Shown: positions 8,754-16,591 of the stretch, in pieces
Position numbering within the stretch: position 1 is the first letter of the stretch
Layout: each line of letters starts with the position of its first letter
Assembly (NCBI RefSeq): GCF_001280005.1
Contig: NZ_LGDW01000118.1
Span: forward strand, 62,001-126,000
Reading direction: 5' to 3'
Source: Streptomyces sp. NRRL WC-3618
GTDB lineage: Bacteria > Actinomycetota > Actinomycetes > Streptomycetales > Streptomycetaceae
Length of the DNA: 64,000 bases
Made by a program: the position numbers and the translations under genes
The notes under the pieces: model-generated
The model's input: only the letters and a program-made list of their open reading frames with translations
Database searches by the model: none
Told to the model about the DNA's origin: nothing

Positions 8754-9397
8754 GCCGCTGAGCGCGAGCTGCCCGGCCCCACCATCCGCAGCACGAGGTC
8801 GGCGTAGAGCGCGCCGACCTCGTCCGGCGTACGCGGACCTTTGACGTTGAACCAGCGGGCCACGTCGACGCAGAGCGACAGCACGGCGAGCGTCGTGCCC
8901 GGTACGTCGGCCACCTCGAACTCCCCCGTCTCCATCCCGTCCTCGAGGATCCCGCGTACCTCGGCGTCGCACTGGCGGCGCAGCGCGAGGATCTCGGCGC
9001 GGGCGTCGGGGCCGAGGGAGTCGAGTTCGTACTGCACGACCCGTGCGGTGGTGCGTCCCCCCGCGTGCCAGCGGACGAAGGAGCTGACGGCCTCGGCCAG
9101 CCGCTCGGTCGCGGTGCCCTCGGTTCGTGCCGCCGTGCGCAGGATGTCGACGGCCTTCTCGTGGCCGATCCTGCTGATCCGATGGAGCAGCTCTTCCTTG
9201 GTCTTGTAGTGGATGTAGAGCGCGGCCGGGCTCATGCCCGCGCGGCCCGCGATGTCACGGGTCGTCGTCGCGTGATAGCCGCGCTCGGCGAAGGCCTCCA
9301 CCGCGGCCACGAGCAGCCGCCGGGCCGCGTCAGGGGTCACCTCACCCCACGGCGCCGCCTCGCCGCCGCCGGTCGTCTCCTCCGCCGCCGCACTCAT
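8744..9397 (-). CDS. TetR family transcriptional regulator (acyl-CoA type)
   Basis: 217-residue TetR/AcrR repressor. The N-terminal helix-turn-helix is clear (AFAERGYHATTTRDIAGRAG then SPAALYIHYKTKEELL), and the C-terminal half is a divergent ligand domain with an FVRWHAGG segment as in regulators of fatty-acid degradation genes. Its 3' end overlaps the MaoC gene tail by-to-tail. The promoter region contains GTGAGC-GGGC-GCTTAG (9447-9462), the same layout as the operator of maoC, so it is probably autoregulated and represses MaoC. The ligand is likely an acyl-CoA, by analogy only. Confidence 0.9.
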   Translation of the reverse strand: MSAAAEETTGGGEAAPWGEVTPDAARRLLVAAVEAFAERGYHATTTRDIAGRAGMSPAALYIHYKTKEELLHRISRIGHEKAVDILRTAARTEGTATERLAEAVSSFVRWHAGGRTTARVVQYELDSLGPDARAEILALRRQCDAEVRGILEDGMETGEFEVADVPGTTLAVLSLCVDVARWFNVKGPRTPDEVGALYADLVLRMVGPGSSRSAAHR

Positions 9398-9446
9398 CGC
9401 CCGTTCGCCCCTTCCACCGACAGTGACCCCCACTGTACCGCCGTGG

Positions 9447-9462
9447 GTGAGCGGGCGCTTAG
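9447..9462. promoter_or_regulatory. Likely TetR autoregulatory operator
   Basis: GTGAGC-GGGC-GCTTAG, 50 bp upstream of the TetR start. One half site (CTAAGC read on the minus strand) and the four-base spacer are identical to the perfect palindrome in the MaoC promoter at 8200-8215; the other half differs at two positions. A weaker, autoregulatory version of the same site is the simplest reading. Confidence 0.5.
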
Positions 9463-9494
9463 CGCACCCGTTCAGGGGCCTCGGGATCAGGGGA

Positions 9495-9782
9495 TCAGCG
9501 GTTCTCGAAGGGGTCGTGTTCGGCGAGCAGCTTGTCCAGCCGGGCCTGGTCGACCCGGCTGACGATCTGGCCGGCCTCCTGACGGTCACGGATGACCTTG
9601 GCCAGGGTGAAGGCGGAGGTCACCAGATAGAGGACGGCGATTCCGAGGAAGCCGCGCACCCAGGCGTCGGCGTTCAGCCGGAAGATACCGATGGCCGTCG
9701 CCCCCATGGCGATACCGAAGGACGCGACGGCCTGGCCGTAGAAGGCTGCCGTGCTCTGCTGCTGGACGGGTCTCTCACTCAT
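9495..9782 (-). CDS. YiaA/YiaB family inner membrane protein
   Basis: Small membrane protein of 95 residues with two predicted transmembrane helices: one around FYGQAVASFGIAMGATAIGI and one around GFLGIAVLYLVTSAFTLAKV. The C-terminal tail is charged (VIRDRQEAGQ). The family is widespread and of unknown function; some members are linked to stress responses. I start at the ATG at 9782, although no good ribosome site is visible; an upstream TTG at 9824 is less likely. It follows the acyl-CoA dehydrogenase gene on the same strand with a short gap that holds a 12-bp tandem duplication. Confidence 0.8.
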   Translation of the reverse strand: MSERPVQQQSTAAFYGQAVASFGIAMGATAIGIFRLNADAWVRGFLGIAVLYLVTSAFTLAKVIRDRQEAGQIVSRVDQARLDKLLAEHDPFENR

Positions 9783-9823
9783 GGGGACATCGTCTGCGGG
9801 CGTGGCCCGCGCCACATCCGTCA

Positions 9824-9847
9824 ACGTACTCAGAAACGTACTCAGAA
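9824..9847. repeat. 12-bp tandem duplication at the end of the acyl-CoA dehydrogenase gene
   Basis: ACGTACTCAGAA occurs twice in direct succession (9824-9835 and 9836-9847). The second copy includes the TGA stop of the dehydrogenase gene (9842-9844, minus strand). It looks like a recent slippage or unequal-exchange duplication and does not alter the protein. Confidence 0.8.
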
Positions 9848-10993
9848 CGCCGACACACCCGTCAGCGCGCGGCCGATCAGCAGTTTCTGGATCTGGCTCG
9901 TGCCCTCGTAGAGGGTCATCACGCGGGCGTCGCGCAGAAGCTTGCCCGCCGGGTACTCGTCGATGTAGCCGTAGCCGCCGAAGACCTGGAGGGCGTTGTT
10001 CGCGGCGCGGACGGCGGCCTCGGAGGCGAAGAGCTTGGCCTTGGAGGACTCGGTGGCGAAAGGCAGGCCCCGGTCGATCAGGTCGGCGACCCGCCAGGTC
10101 AGCAGCCTCGCCGCGTCGACGTCCACGGCGATGTCACTGATCAGCTCCTGCACCAGCTGGTGCCGCGCGATCGGCCCGCCGAACTGCTCACGCTCGCCCG
10201 CGTACCGGACGGCCGCGTCCAGGGCGGCCTGGGCTATCCCGACGCACCCGGCGGCGACCGACATCCGCCCTTTCGCGAGCGCCGACATGGCCACGGAGAA
10301 GCCCTTGCCCTCGGGGGCCAGCATCGCCGAGGCGGGCACCCGCACGTCCTCGAAGACGAGTTCGGCGGTGGCCTGACCGCGCAGACCGAGCTTGCCGTGG
10401 AGGGCGCGGCGGGTCAGTCCGGGAGTGTCCGTCGGTACGAGGAAGGCGGAGACGCCCTTGTGGCCGGGGGCGTCGGTGGAGCGGGCGAAGAGCAGGACCA
10501 CGTCGGCCCAGGTGCCGTTGGTGATGAACATCTTGGTGCCGTTGACCACGTACTCGTCGCCGTCACGCACCGCCCGGGTGGAGAGGTTGCCCGCGTCGGA
10601 GCCGGTGCCCGGCTCGGTCAGACCGAAGCAGCCGACGTACGCGCCGGAGGTGAGCCCGGGCAGCCAGCGGCGTTTCTGCTCCTCGCTCCCCCAGTGCGCG
10701 ACGGTCTTGGCCACCAGCCCCAGGGACACGGAAACGATTCCGCGCACGGAGGAGTCGCCACGGCCGAGTTCCTCGGTGACCAGGCAGTACGTGAGGTGGT
10801 CGCCGCCCGAGCCGCCGTACTCCTCGTCGACGGTCAGCCCCAGGAAGCCGACCTCGCCGAGCTTCTTCACGATCGACCGGCCGACGTCCTCGGCACGGTC
10901 CCAGGCGACGACGTTCGGCGTGATCTCGCGGTCGACGAAGTCCCGGGCGAGCCGCTGGACGGCCGTCTGCTCCTCGCTCAGCTCCAGGTTCAT
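9842..10993 (-). CDS. Acyl-CoA dehydrogenase
   Basis: FAD-dependent flavoenzyme of 383 residues that introduces the alpha-beta double bond into acyl-CoA and passes electrons to ETF. The family signatures are FGLTEPGTGSDAG (FAD/substrate loop), NGTKMFITNG, and the C-terminal LYEGTSQIQK, with Glu363 as the probable catalytic base. Start at 10993, where GGTGGAG lies six bases upstream. It is divergent from a TetR gene with a strong palindrome between them (11016-11032), so this TetR probably represses it. The position of the base (in YEGTSQ) fits short- to medium-chain acyl-CoA dehydrogenases rather than isovaleryl types. Confidence 0.93.
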   Translation of the reverse strand: MNLELSEEQTAVQRLARDFVDREITPNVVAWDRAEDVGRSIVKKLGEVGFLGLTVDEEYGGSGGDHLTYCLVTEELGRGDSSVRGIVSVSLGLVAKTVAHWGSEEQKRRWLPGLTSGAYVGCFGLTEPGTGSDAGNLSTRAVRDGDEYVVNGTKMFITNGTWADVVLLFARSTDAPGHKGVSAFLVPTDTPGLTRRALHGKLGLRGQATAELVFEDVRVPASAMLAPEGKGFSVAMSALAKGRMSVAAGCVGIAQAALDAAVRYAGEREQFGGPIARHQLVQELISDIAVDVDAARLLTWRVADLIDRGLPFATESSKAKLFASEAAVRAANNALQVFGGYGYIDEYPAGKLLRDARVMTLYEGTSQIQKLLIGRALTGVSAF

Positions 10994-11015
10994 GACGAGC
11001 TCCACCTCACCATTA

Positions 11016-11032
11016 AATTAGCACTGCTAGTT
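11016..11032. promoter_or_regulatory. TetR operator in the acyl-CoA dehydrogenase / TetR divergent promoter
   Basis: AATTAGCA-C-TGCTAGTT: two eight-base arms with a single mismatch around one central base. It lies 23 bp from the dehydrogenase start and 28 bp from the TetR start, in an AT-rich pocket that must hold both promoters. The placement is ideal for joint repression and autoregulation. Confidence 0.75.
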
Positions 11033-11059
11033 TACAGTCGCAGCCCTACTATGTGCGCC

Positions 11060-11716
11060 ATGGCCCGACCGCGCAAGCCCCTCCTCAGCACCGGCCTGAT
11101 CGTCGAGACGGCGCGGGCGCTGGTGGACGCGGAAGGACTCGCCGCCCTGTCGACGCGCAGGCTCGCCGCCGAACTGGGGGTCAGCGGGCCGTCCCTCTAC
11201 AACCACTTCCGGACGAAGGACCAGCTCCTGGAAGCGGTCGCGGACTCGGTGAGCGCGCAGGTCGACCTGTCGATGTTCGAACGGGGCGAGGGGGCCCGCG
11301 ACTGGCGTACCGCGCTGCGCGACTGGGCCATGTCCTACCGGGCCGCCCTGCGTGACCACCCGAACATCGTCCCGGTCCTCGCCCGGGGACCCGGGCGCCG
11401 TCCGGCGGGCCTGCGCGTCGCCGACGCCGTCTACGGCCGCATGGTCGAGGCGGGCTGGCCGCCCGCGCAGGCCACGTCGATCGGCGCGCTGATGCGGTAC
11501 TTCGTCATGGGCTCCGCGCTCGGCTCCTTCGCCGGGGGCTTCGTGGACGACGAGAGCGCGTACGACCCGGCCGACTATCCCCACCTCGGGCAGGCCCACC
11601 TCCTGTCCGAACAGCAGGAGAAGATCGACGAGCGGGCCTTCGAGACCGGCCTGACGGCACTGCTGGACGGGCTGACCCAGCAGTACGAGCAACTGCGGCG
11701 ACCCGAGCGGACCTGA
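11060..11716 (+). CDS. TetR family regulator with TetR_C_1-type domain
   Basis: 218-residue TetR protein. The helix-turn-helix reads STRRLAAELGVSGPSLYNHF after a basic MARPRKPLLS start, and the C-terminal part resembles the TetR_C domain of true TetR relatives (AMSYRAALRDHPNIVPVLAR). Start at ATG 11060; an ATG at 11051 would add three residues. Divergent from the acyl-CoA dehydrogenase, with the 17-bp operator between the two starts. It presumably controls that gene and itself. The inducer is not evident. Confidence 0.9.
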   Translation: MARPRKPLLSTGLIVETARALVDAEGLAALSTRRLAAELGVSGPSLYNHFRTKDQLLEAVADSVSAQVDLSMFERGEGARDWRTALRDWAMSYRAALRDHPNIVPVLARGPGRRPAGLRVADAVYGRMVEAGWPPAQATSIGALMRYFVMGSALGSFAGGFVDDESAYDPADYPHLGQAHLLSEQQEKIDERAFETGLTALLDGLTQQYEQLRRPERT

Positions 11717-11763
11717 GGGGACTTGAACGAACCTGAGCGGACCTGAGCGTGATCCCGTCGCGC

Positions 11764-11787
11764 ACACTTCGGTGGGCGCCGAAGTGT
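11764..11787. promoter_or_regulatory. Operator-like palindrome upstream of the ArsR gene
   Basis: Perfect inverted repeat ACACTTCGG - TGGGCG - CCGAAGTGT, centred 32 bp upstream of the ArsR ATG. ArsR-family dimers bind this kind of 9-6-9 site, so it is a good candidate for an autoregulatory operator that also governs the EamA gene downstream. Confidence 0.65.
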
Positions 11788-11807
11788 CCGTCCCCCATGC
11801 TGGGCCC

Positions 11808-12539
11808 ATGACGACGAGGGACGCGAGGAACGCGCGGACACCGGGCCGCGCGTCCGGTCTCGCGGCGCTGGCCGGGCTGCTGGCGGACGAGACCCGGGCC
11901 GGGTTTCTGCTGGCGCTGCTGGACGGGCGGGCGTGGACCGCCGGGGAGCTGGCGCGGCACGCCGGGGTCGCCGCGTCGACGACCAGCGAGCACCTGGGCA
12001 AGCTCGTGGCCGGTGGGCTGCTCGCCGAGGAGAGGCAGGGCCGGCATCGTTACGTGCGGCTGGCCGACGCCGGCGTGGCCCAGCTCGTCGAGGACCTGGC
12101 CGCCCAGGCCGGGCCTGTCGTGGCCCCGCGCCCGCGCACGCTGCGGGAGTCCGGCGCCGGGTCCGCGATGGCGCGCGGCCGTACCTGCTACGACCACCTC
12201 GCCGGACGGCTCGGCATCGCCGTCACCGACGCCCTGACCGGGCAGGGGCTGCTCCGCCAGGACACGGGCTTCGCGCTCACCGACGCCGGGCTGCGCTGGT
12301 TCGCCGCCTCGGGCATCGACCTCGACCGCACCGGCCGCCGCCCCCTCACCCGCGCCTGTCTCGACTGGACCGAACGCCGCCCCCACCTCGCGGGCACCGC
12401 GGGCGCGGCCCTGTGCCGGCACGCCCTGGACGCGCGCTGGTGCGTACGCGTCGGCTCGGAACGGGCGGTCAGGGTCACCCCGGAAGGGGAACGCGCGTTC
12501 ACCGAGCTCCTCGGCATCGAGGCGACGGCGTTGCGCTGA
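11808..12539 (+). CDS. ArsR family winged-helix transcriptional regulator
   Basis: 243-residue protein whose N-terminal half is an ArsR-type winged helix (LAGLLADETRAGFLLALLDG, then AGELARHAGVAASTTSEHLG, then RQGRHRYVRLA). The C-terminal half is an extended domain found in larger actinobacterial ArsR-like regulators, with RGRTCYDHLAGRLGIAVTDA. Its Cys residues are not arranged as in classical metal-binding ArsR. ATG 11808 is preceded by no strong ribosome site. A 24-bp palindrome lies in the promoter. The EamA transporter gene follows after 68 bp on the same strand, so it is the likely regulated partner. Confidence 0.88.
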   Translation: MTTRDARNARTPGRASGLAALAGLLADETRAGFLLALLDGRAWTAGELARHAGVAASTTSEHLGKLVAGGLLAEERQGRHRYVRLADAGVAQLVEDLAAQAGPVVAPRPRTLRESGAGSAMARGRTCYDHLAGRLGIAVTDALTGQGLLRQDTGFALTDAGLRWFAASGIDLDRTGRRPLTRACLDWTERRPHLAGTAGAALCRHALDARWCVRVGSERAVRVTPEGERAFTELLGIEATALR

Positions 12540-12607
12540 GCCGCAGTACAGCCGTCACGTCCGAAAATCGCGAGCCCTGCCCGCTCTTCCTGCCTAGCCT
12601 CTGGAGC

Positions 12608-13552
12608 ATGATGACCTCCCCTCCGTCCTCCCGCCCGGCCCCGCGTGCGGAGGTGCTCGCCGCCGTCGCGGCCTGCGTGACCGTGGTGCTGTGGGCGTCC
12701 GCGTTCGTCTCGATCCGCAGTGCGGGAGCCGCGTACTCGCCGGGCGCGCTGGCGCTCGGGCGGATGCTCGCCGGGTTCGTGGCGCTGGGGGCCATCTGCC
12801 TCGTACGGCGTGAGGGGCTGCCGTCCCGGTCGGCCTGGCGTGGGATCGCGATCTCGGGGGTGCTGTGGTTCGGCGTCTACATGGTCGTCCTGAACTGGGG
12901 CGAGCAGCAGGTGGACGCCGGGACGGCCGCCCTCCTCGTCAACGTCGGGCCGATCCTCATAGCCCTGCTCGGCACCCGGCTGCTCGGCGACCCGATGCCG
13001 CCTCGGCTGCTCGCGGGCATGGCGGTGTCGTTCGCGGGCGCGGTGACCGTGGGCCTGTCGATGTCGGGCGGGGGCGGCACCTCGGTGCTCGGGGTGGCGC
13101 TGTGTCTGCTCGCGGCGGCCGCGTGGGCCACCGGTGTCGTCGCGCAGAAGCCGGCGCTGGCCCGGGCGAGCGCCCTCCAGGCCACGACCTTCGGCTGTCT
13201 GGTCGGGGCCCTGACCTGTCTGCCGTTCGCCGGGCAACTGGTCGGCGACGTGGCCGACGCGCCACTGTCGGCGACCCTCAACATGATCTACCTGGGCGTC
13301 TTCCCGACCGCCCTGGCGTTCACCACCTGGGCCTACGCCCTGGCCCGTACGACGGCCAGCCGCATGGGCGCGACCACGTATGCCGTACCGGCTCTGGTGG
13401 TGCTGATGTCCTGGCTGGCCCTGGGCGAGGTACCGGGCCTGCTCACGCTGGCGGGCGGCGGCCTGTGCCTCGCGGGGGTGGCGGTGTCGCGGTCCCGGGC
13501 GCGGGCGCGGGTGGTACTGGAAGCGCTGCCGCCGGACGGCCCTTCGCGCTGA
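12608..13552 (+). CDS. EamA family (DMT superfamily) transporter
   Basis: Ten-helix drug/metabolite exporter of 314 residues built of two EamA repeats: the first from about AEVLAAVAACVTVVLWASAF, the second from about GVALCLLAAAAWATGVVAQK. Members export amino acids, metabolites or drugs across the cytoplasmic membrane. Two ATGs (12608 and 12611) follow CTGGAG. The gene lies right after the ArsR regulator and ends at a strong hairpin. Substrate unknown; the ArsR pairing suggests an inducible efflux role. Confidence 0.9.
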   Translation: MMTSPPSSRPAPRAEVLAAVAACVTVVLWASAFVSIRSAGAAYSPGALALGRMLAGFVALGAICLVRREGLPSRSAWRGIAISGVLWFGVYMVVLNWGEQQVDAGTAALLVNVGPILIALLGTRLLGDPMPPRLLAGMAVSFAGAVTVGLSMSGGGGTSVLGVALCLLAAAAWATGVVAQKPALARASALQATTFGCLVGALTCLPFAGQLVGDVADAPLSATLNMIYLGVFPTALAFTTWAYALARTTASRMGATTYAVPALVVLMSWLALGEVPGLLTLAGGGLCLAGVAVSRSRARARVVLEALPPDGPSR

Positions 13553-13585
13553 CCGGGCCAGGGCCTGTCGTCACCTTCCCGGCGT

Positions 13586-13625
13586 CAGCCCGCAGGGCGG
13601 GGCCGGCGCCCGCCCCTCCGGGCTG
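13586..13625. terminator. Two-part hairpin between convergent genes
   Basis: Outer arms CAGCCCG / CGGGCTG (13586-13592 and 13619-13625) enclose inner arms GGGCGGG / CCCGCCC. The structure lies between the EamA and sortase genes, which converge, and can terminate both. Confidence 0.6.
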
Positions 13626-13680
13626 CGGCTGATGTCCGCGTAGGTGCGTGCTCTCGGCGTGCCGGGCGCAGGCCCTCGTA

Positions 13681-14568
13681 CTACGCGGATCGCGTCGCCG
13701 TCAGGTGCGCGTACACCACGATGTTGCCGGAGTACCCGGTCCGTCGGTCGTAGCCGCCGCCGCAGGTGATGAGCCGCAGCTCGGGGCGGGCGCGGGCGCC
13801 GTACACCTCGCGGCTCGGGAAGTGCGCCTTGTCGTACGTCTTCACGGCGTCGACGGTGTACACGGCCACGCGCCCGTCCGCGCGCCGGAGTTCGACCCGT
13901 CGTCCGGGCGTGACCGCGTCGAGGCCGATGAACACGGCGGGCCCGGCGCGGGTGTCTCGATGGCCTACGACGACCACCGTGCCGTTCTCCCCGGGGGACG
14001 GTCCGTCCGCGTACCAGCCGACCAGGTTGGAGTTGTCGTCCGGGGGCGCGGTGAGCTGCCCGTGGCGGTCGAGGCGCAGATCCACGACCGGCGCCTCGAT
14101 ACCGAGGTAGGGAAGGGTGAACCTGGTGGGACGGGAGCGTGGGAGGACGGTGGACGGGCGTGGCTGGGCCGGTGTTTTCGGGCGGGCGGCCGGTGGGGTC
14201 GGCGCGGCGGGCCCCGGTCGTCCCCGCACGGGCCCTGCCGTCCGGGTCGGTGCGGCCGGGCGGGGCCGTTCGGTGGCGGGCGCCGGCAGCGGTTGCCGTA
14301 CGGCCCGCTCCCGTACCGCCGTCTCCCGCACCGCCCGCTCCCGTACCGGCCCCCCGTCGTCGGCGTTCTCGCCGCTGTCGGCGGCCGGTGTGACCGGTGT
14401 GCGGTCGGTGGCGGTGACGGGTGCCGGGGCGGGCTCGTCGACCCGGGCCCACCAGACGCCGCCCACCGCCAGGGTCACGGTCAGGACGACCGTGCGGGTC
14501 AGGCGGTAGGCGCGCGTCCGGTGCCACGGCCGGGGCCGGCGGGTGTGGTCAGGCCGCGCCATCGGCAC
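13681..14568 (-). CDS. Class F sortase
   Basis: Membrane-anchored transpeptidase of about 295 residues that should link secreted proteins to the cell wall. An N-terminal helix lies around residues 23-42 (LTRTVVLTVTLAVGGVWW). A Pro/Arg/Ala-rich, probably disordered stretch runs to about residue 145, followed by the sortase barrel. The catalytic His203 (VVVVGHRDT), Cys269 (LRLITCGGG) and Arg275/276 (YDRRTGYSGN) are all present. The start is uncertain (ATG 14568 or 14562); both overlap the stop of the upstream secreted protein gene, so the two are cotranslated. That protein is the obvious candidate partner. Confidence 0.9.
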   Translation of the reverse strand: MPMARPDHTRRPRPWHRTRAYRLTRTVVLTVTLAVGGVWWARVDEPAPAPVTATDRTPVTPAADSGENADDGGPVRERAVRETAVRERAVRQPLPAPATERPRPAAPTRTAGPVRGRPGPAAPTPPAARPKTPAQPRPSTVLPRSRPTRFTLPYLGIEAPVVDLRLDRHGQLTAPPDDNSNLVGWYADGPSPGENGTVVVVGHRDTRAGPAVFIGLDAVTPGRRVELRRADGRVAVYTVDAVKTYDKAHFPSREVYGARARPELRLITCGGGYDRRTGYSGNIVVYAHLTATRSA

Positions 14569-15202
14569 GTCGGCGCGTGCGGAGATACACGACTCCCCCG
14601 ACCACGATCAGGCCCACGGCAGCCGCACCGGCGACCGGCGAGAAGGCCTCCACCCGGGCGACACCGCCGCCGCCCGCCGGAACCCCGCCGTGGGGGCCGC
14701 CGTGCGGACCGCCGGGGCCGCCGCCGGGGCCGCCCGGACCGCCGGGCGGGGTCGGCGTCCCGGTCGGGGTGCCGGTCGGGCAGTCGACCTGGAACACCTT
14801 GTGCTTGCCCGCGCCCTGGCCGCCGACGATCTTCCACGTCAGCTTGTACTGACCGTCCGGCAGGGACAGGGGCATGGTGTGTCCGGTGCCGTCGTCCTCC
14901 AACTGGATGGTGTCGGCGAGGGTGGCGCCGTTCGTCTCCAGGGGCTGGGTCTCGATGGACCACTCGATGTCCTGGTTGTCCGGGAGGTCGTCGAAGTTGA
15001 ACGCGGCGAGGTAGAAGTCGCAGACCTTCGGCTCGTTGCGCTGGTCGGTGAAGGGCGTGCCCACCTTGTGGATCTTGACGTCGCCGTTGTCGCCGGGGGC
15101 GGCGACGGCGTGGGCCGTGACGAGGGTCGTGCCCGCGAGGGTCAGGGCCGCGAGCACGGCGGTGCGGGCGCCGGCACGGCGTGGGCGGAGCGAGGTGGTC
15201 AT
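14549..15202 (-). CDS. Secreted protein with C-terminal membrane anchor, probable sortase partner
   Basis: 217-residue protein with a cleavable signal (LAALTLAGTTLVTAHAVA, cut near residue 34), an extracellular beta-rich domain (VKIHKVGTPFTDQRNE, ending in FQVDCPTGTP), a Pro/Gly/His-rich spacer, a hydrophobic segment (FSPVAGAAAVGLIVVGGVVY) and a basic tail RTRRR. This is the layout of a sortase substrate, but no LPxTG-like pentapeptide precedes the hydrophobic segment; the residues there are GGGGVARVEAF. GGAGGAA lies six bases before the ATG. It overlaps the class F sortase gene, which supports a joint role at the cell surface. Two Cys residues may form a disulphide. Confidence 0.82.
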   Translation of the reverse strand: MTTSLRPRRAGARTAVLAALTLAGTTLVTAHAVAAPGDNGDVKIHKVGTPFTDQRNEPKVCDFYLAAFNFDDLPDNQDIEWSIETQPLETNGATLADTIQLEDDGTGHTMPLSLPDGQYKLTWKIVGGQGAGKHKVFQVDCPTGTPTGTPTPPGGPGGPGGGPGGPHGGPHGGVPAGGGGVARVEAFSPVAGAAAVGLIVVGGVVYLRTRRRADGAA

Positions 15203-15294
15203 GCGCGATTCCTCCGAGTCAGACGATTTTCATACAAATCAACCTTCTTCTGACTCTCTTTCACATAACCACCCGAAACAGCGGGCGCACCGCC

Positions 15295-16515
15295 CTACGC
15301 CCCGTCGGACATCACCCTTCCGGCCCTCTCCCGCTTCTCCGCCGGCGCCTGTGGCGCCGACGAGCGCACCGCGATGCCCGACGACAGCAACAGCAGCGCG
15401 CCCAGCATCACGAACGGCGCGGCCACGCCCGTGACCCCGGCGACCAGTCCGGCGGCGGCGGGCGCGGCGACCTGGCCGAGCCGGTTGCCGGTCAGGCGCA
15501 GGGCGAGGGCGGTGGAGCGGGCGCCGGACGGGGCCGCCTGGACGACCGTCGTCATCGACAGCGGCTGCCCGACGCCCAGGCAGAAGCCCAGGGCCGCGAG
15601 CATGAGAGCCAGCCCCCACACCGGCACCGGCAGCGCGATCCCCGCGCACAGCACCGCCGCCAGCAGACAGGTCACGGTGAGCAGCAGGCGTCGGCCGAGC
15701 AGCCGCAGCAGAGGCGTCAGCACGAGACGGCACGCGATGGTGGCCGCCGCGCGCAGTCCGAGGAGTACGCCGATGACGGCCGGTGCGATGCCCCGGTGCT
15801 CGCCGACCACCGGCAGATAGGCGGTGAGGATGTCCGTCGCGGACAGCACGGCGAGGCTGACGAAGATGCCCGCGGGGACGCCCCGGGCGCGCAGGATGCG
15901 GTGCACGGCGACGCGATCGCCTTGCTCCGTACGGGACTTGACGGCCGTACGGTCCTCGACGCGCCACAACGAGGTGAACGACAGGGCGGCGACCGCGCCC
16001 GCGACCAGCAGGGCGCGGGCACTGGTGGCCGCCATGTCGTGGCCGCCGATCAGCGCGCCCGCCGCCATGGGGCCGATGAACTGGCCCAGCGAGACACCGA
16101 TGGTGAAGTGGCCGAAGTTGCGGTCCTGTTCGTGCGGGGCGGAGCGGCGGGCGACGATCGACTGACCGCCGATGACGAAGCAGAGGTGGCCGAGGCCCAT
16201 CACTCCGCTCCACGCGGCCATCACACCAAGGGAGTCGGCGCTCGCCCCGAGAGCGCAGCCGCCGGCGACCAGGAGGGCACCGACGGCCAGCAGGGGAGCG
16301 CAGCGGCCGTGGTCGGTGCGGCGGCCCAGCGGTACGGCGGCGAAGAGCGGGAGCAGCGCGTACGCGGCGGCGATCACGCCGATCGCCCACTCGTCCGCGC
16401 CCAGCGCGAGGGCCCGGTAGGAAACGGCGGGCCGGGCCATCGACACCGCCCCCTGCGTGAAGCTGAAGGCGATGACGAGGCGGAGCAGCCAGCCGCGGTT
16501 CCCACCGGGCCTCAT
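15295..16515 (-). CDS. MFS transporter
   Basis: Twelve-helix major facilitator of 406 residues. The N-terminal half starts LRLVIAFSFTQGAVSMARPA, and the loop-2/3 signature is PLGRRTDHGRCAPLLAVGAL. A short central cytoplasmic loop contains EDRTAVKSRTEQGDR. The start at 16515 follows GGAGG at nine bases. It looks like a drug or metabolite exporter of the YfcJ/YajR-like type, but substrate cannot be inferred. It lies between the citrate transporter and the sortase pair on the same strand with gaps of 76 and 92 bp, so it is probably its own unit. Confidence 0.87.
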   Translation of the reverse strand: MRPGGNRGWLLRLVIAFSFTQGAVSMARPAVSYRALALGADEWAIGVIAAAYALLPLFAAVPLGRRTDHGRCAPLLAVGALLVAGGCALGASADSLGVMAAWSGVMGLGHLCFVIGGQSIVARRSAPHEQDRNFGHFTIGVSLGQFIGPMAAGALIGGHDMAATSARALLVAGAVAALSFTSLWRVEDRTAVKSRTEQGDRVAVHRILRARGVPAGIFVSLAVLSATDILTAYLPVVGEHRGIAPAVIGVLLGLRAAATIACRLVLTPLLRLLGRRLLLTVTCLLAAVLCAGIALPVPVWGLALMLAALGFCLGVGQPLSMTTVVQAAPSGARSTALALRLTGNRLGQVAAPAAAGLVAGVTGVAAPFVMLGALLLLSSGIAVRSSAPQAPAEKRERAGRVMSDGA

Positions 16516-16591
16516 GGTCGGGTCCTCCAACGAACAGTCGGGCAGAGAAGGGCAGTTGGGCAGGGAGTTGGTCGGTCAGTTGAGCGGACGG

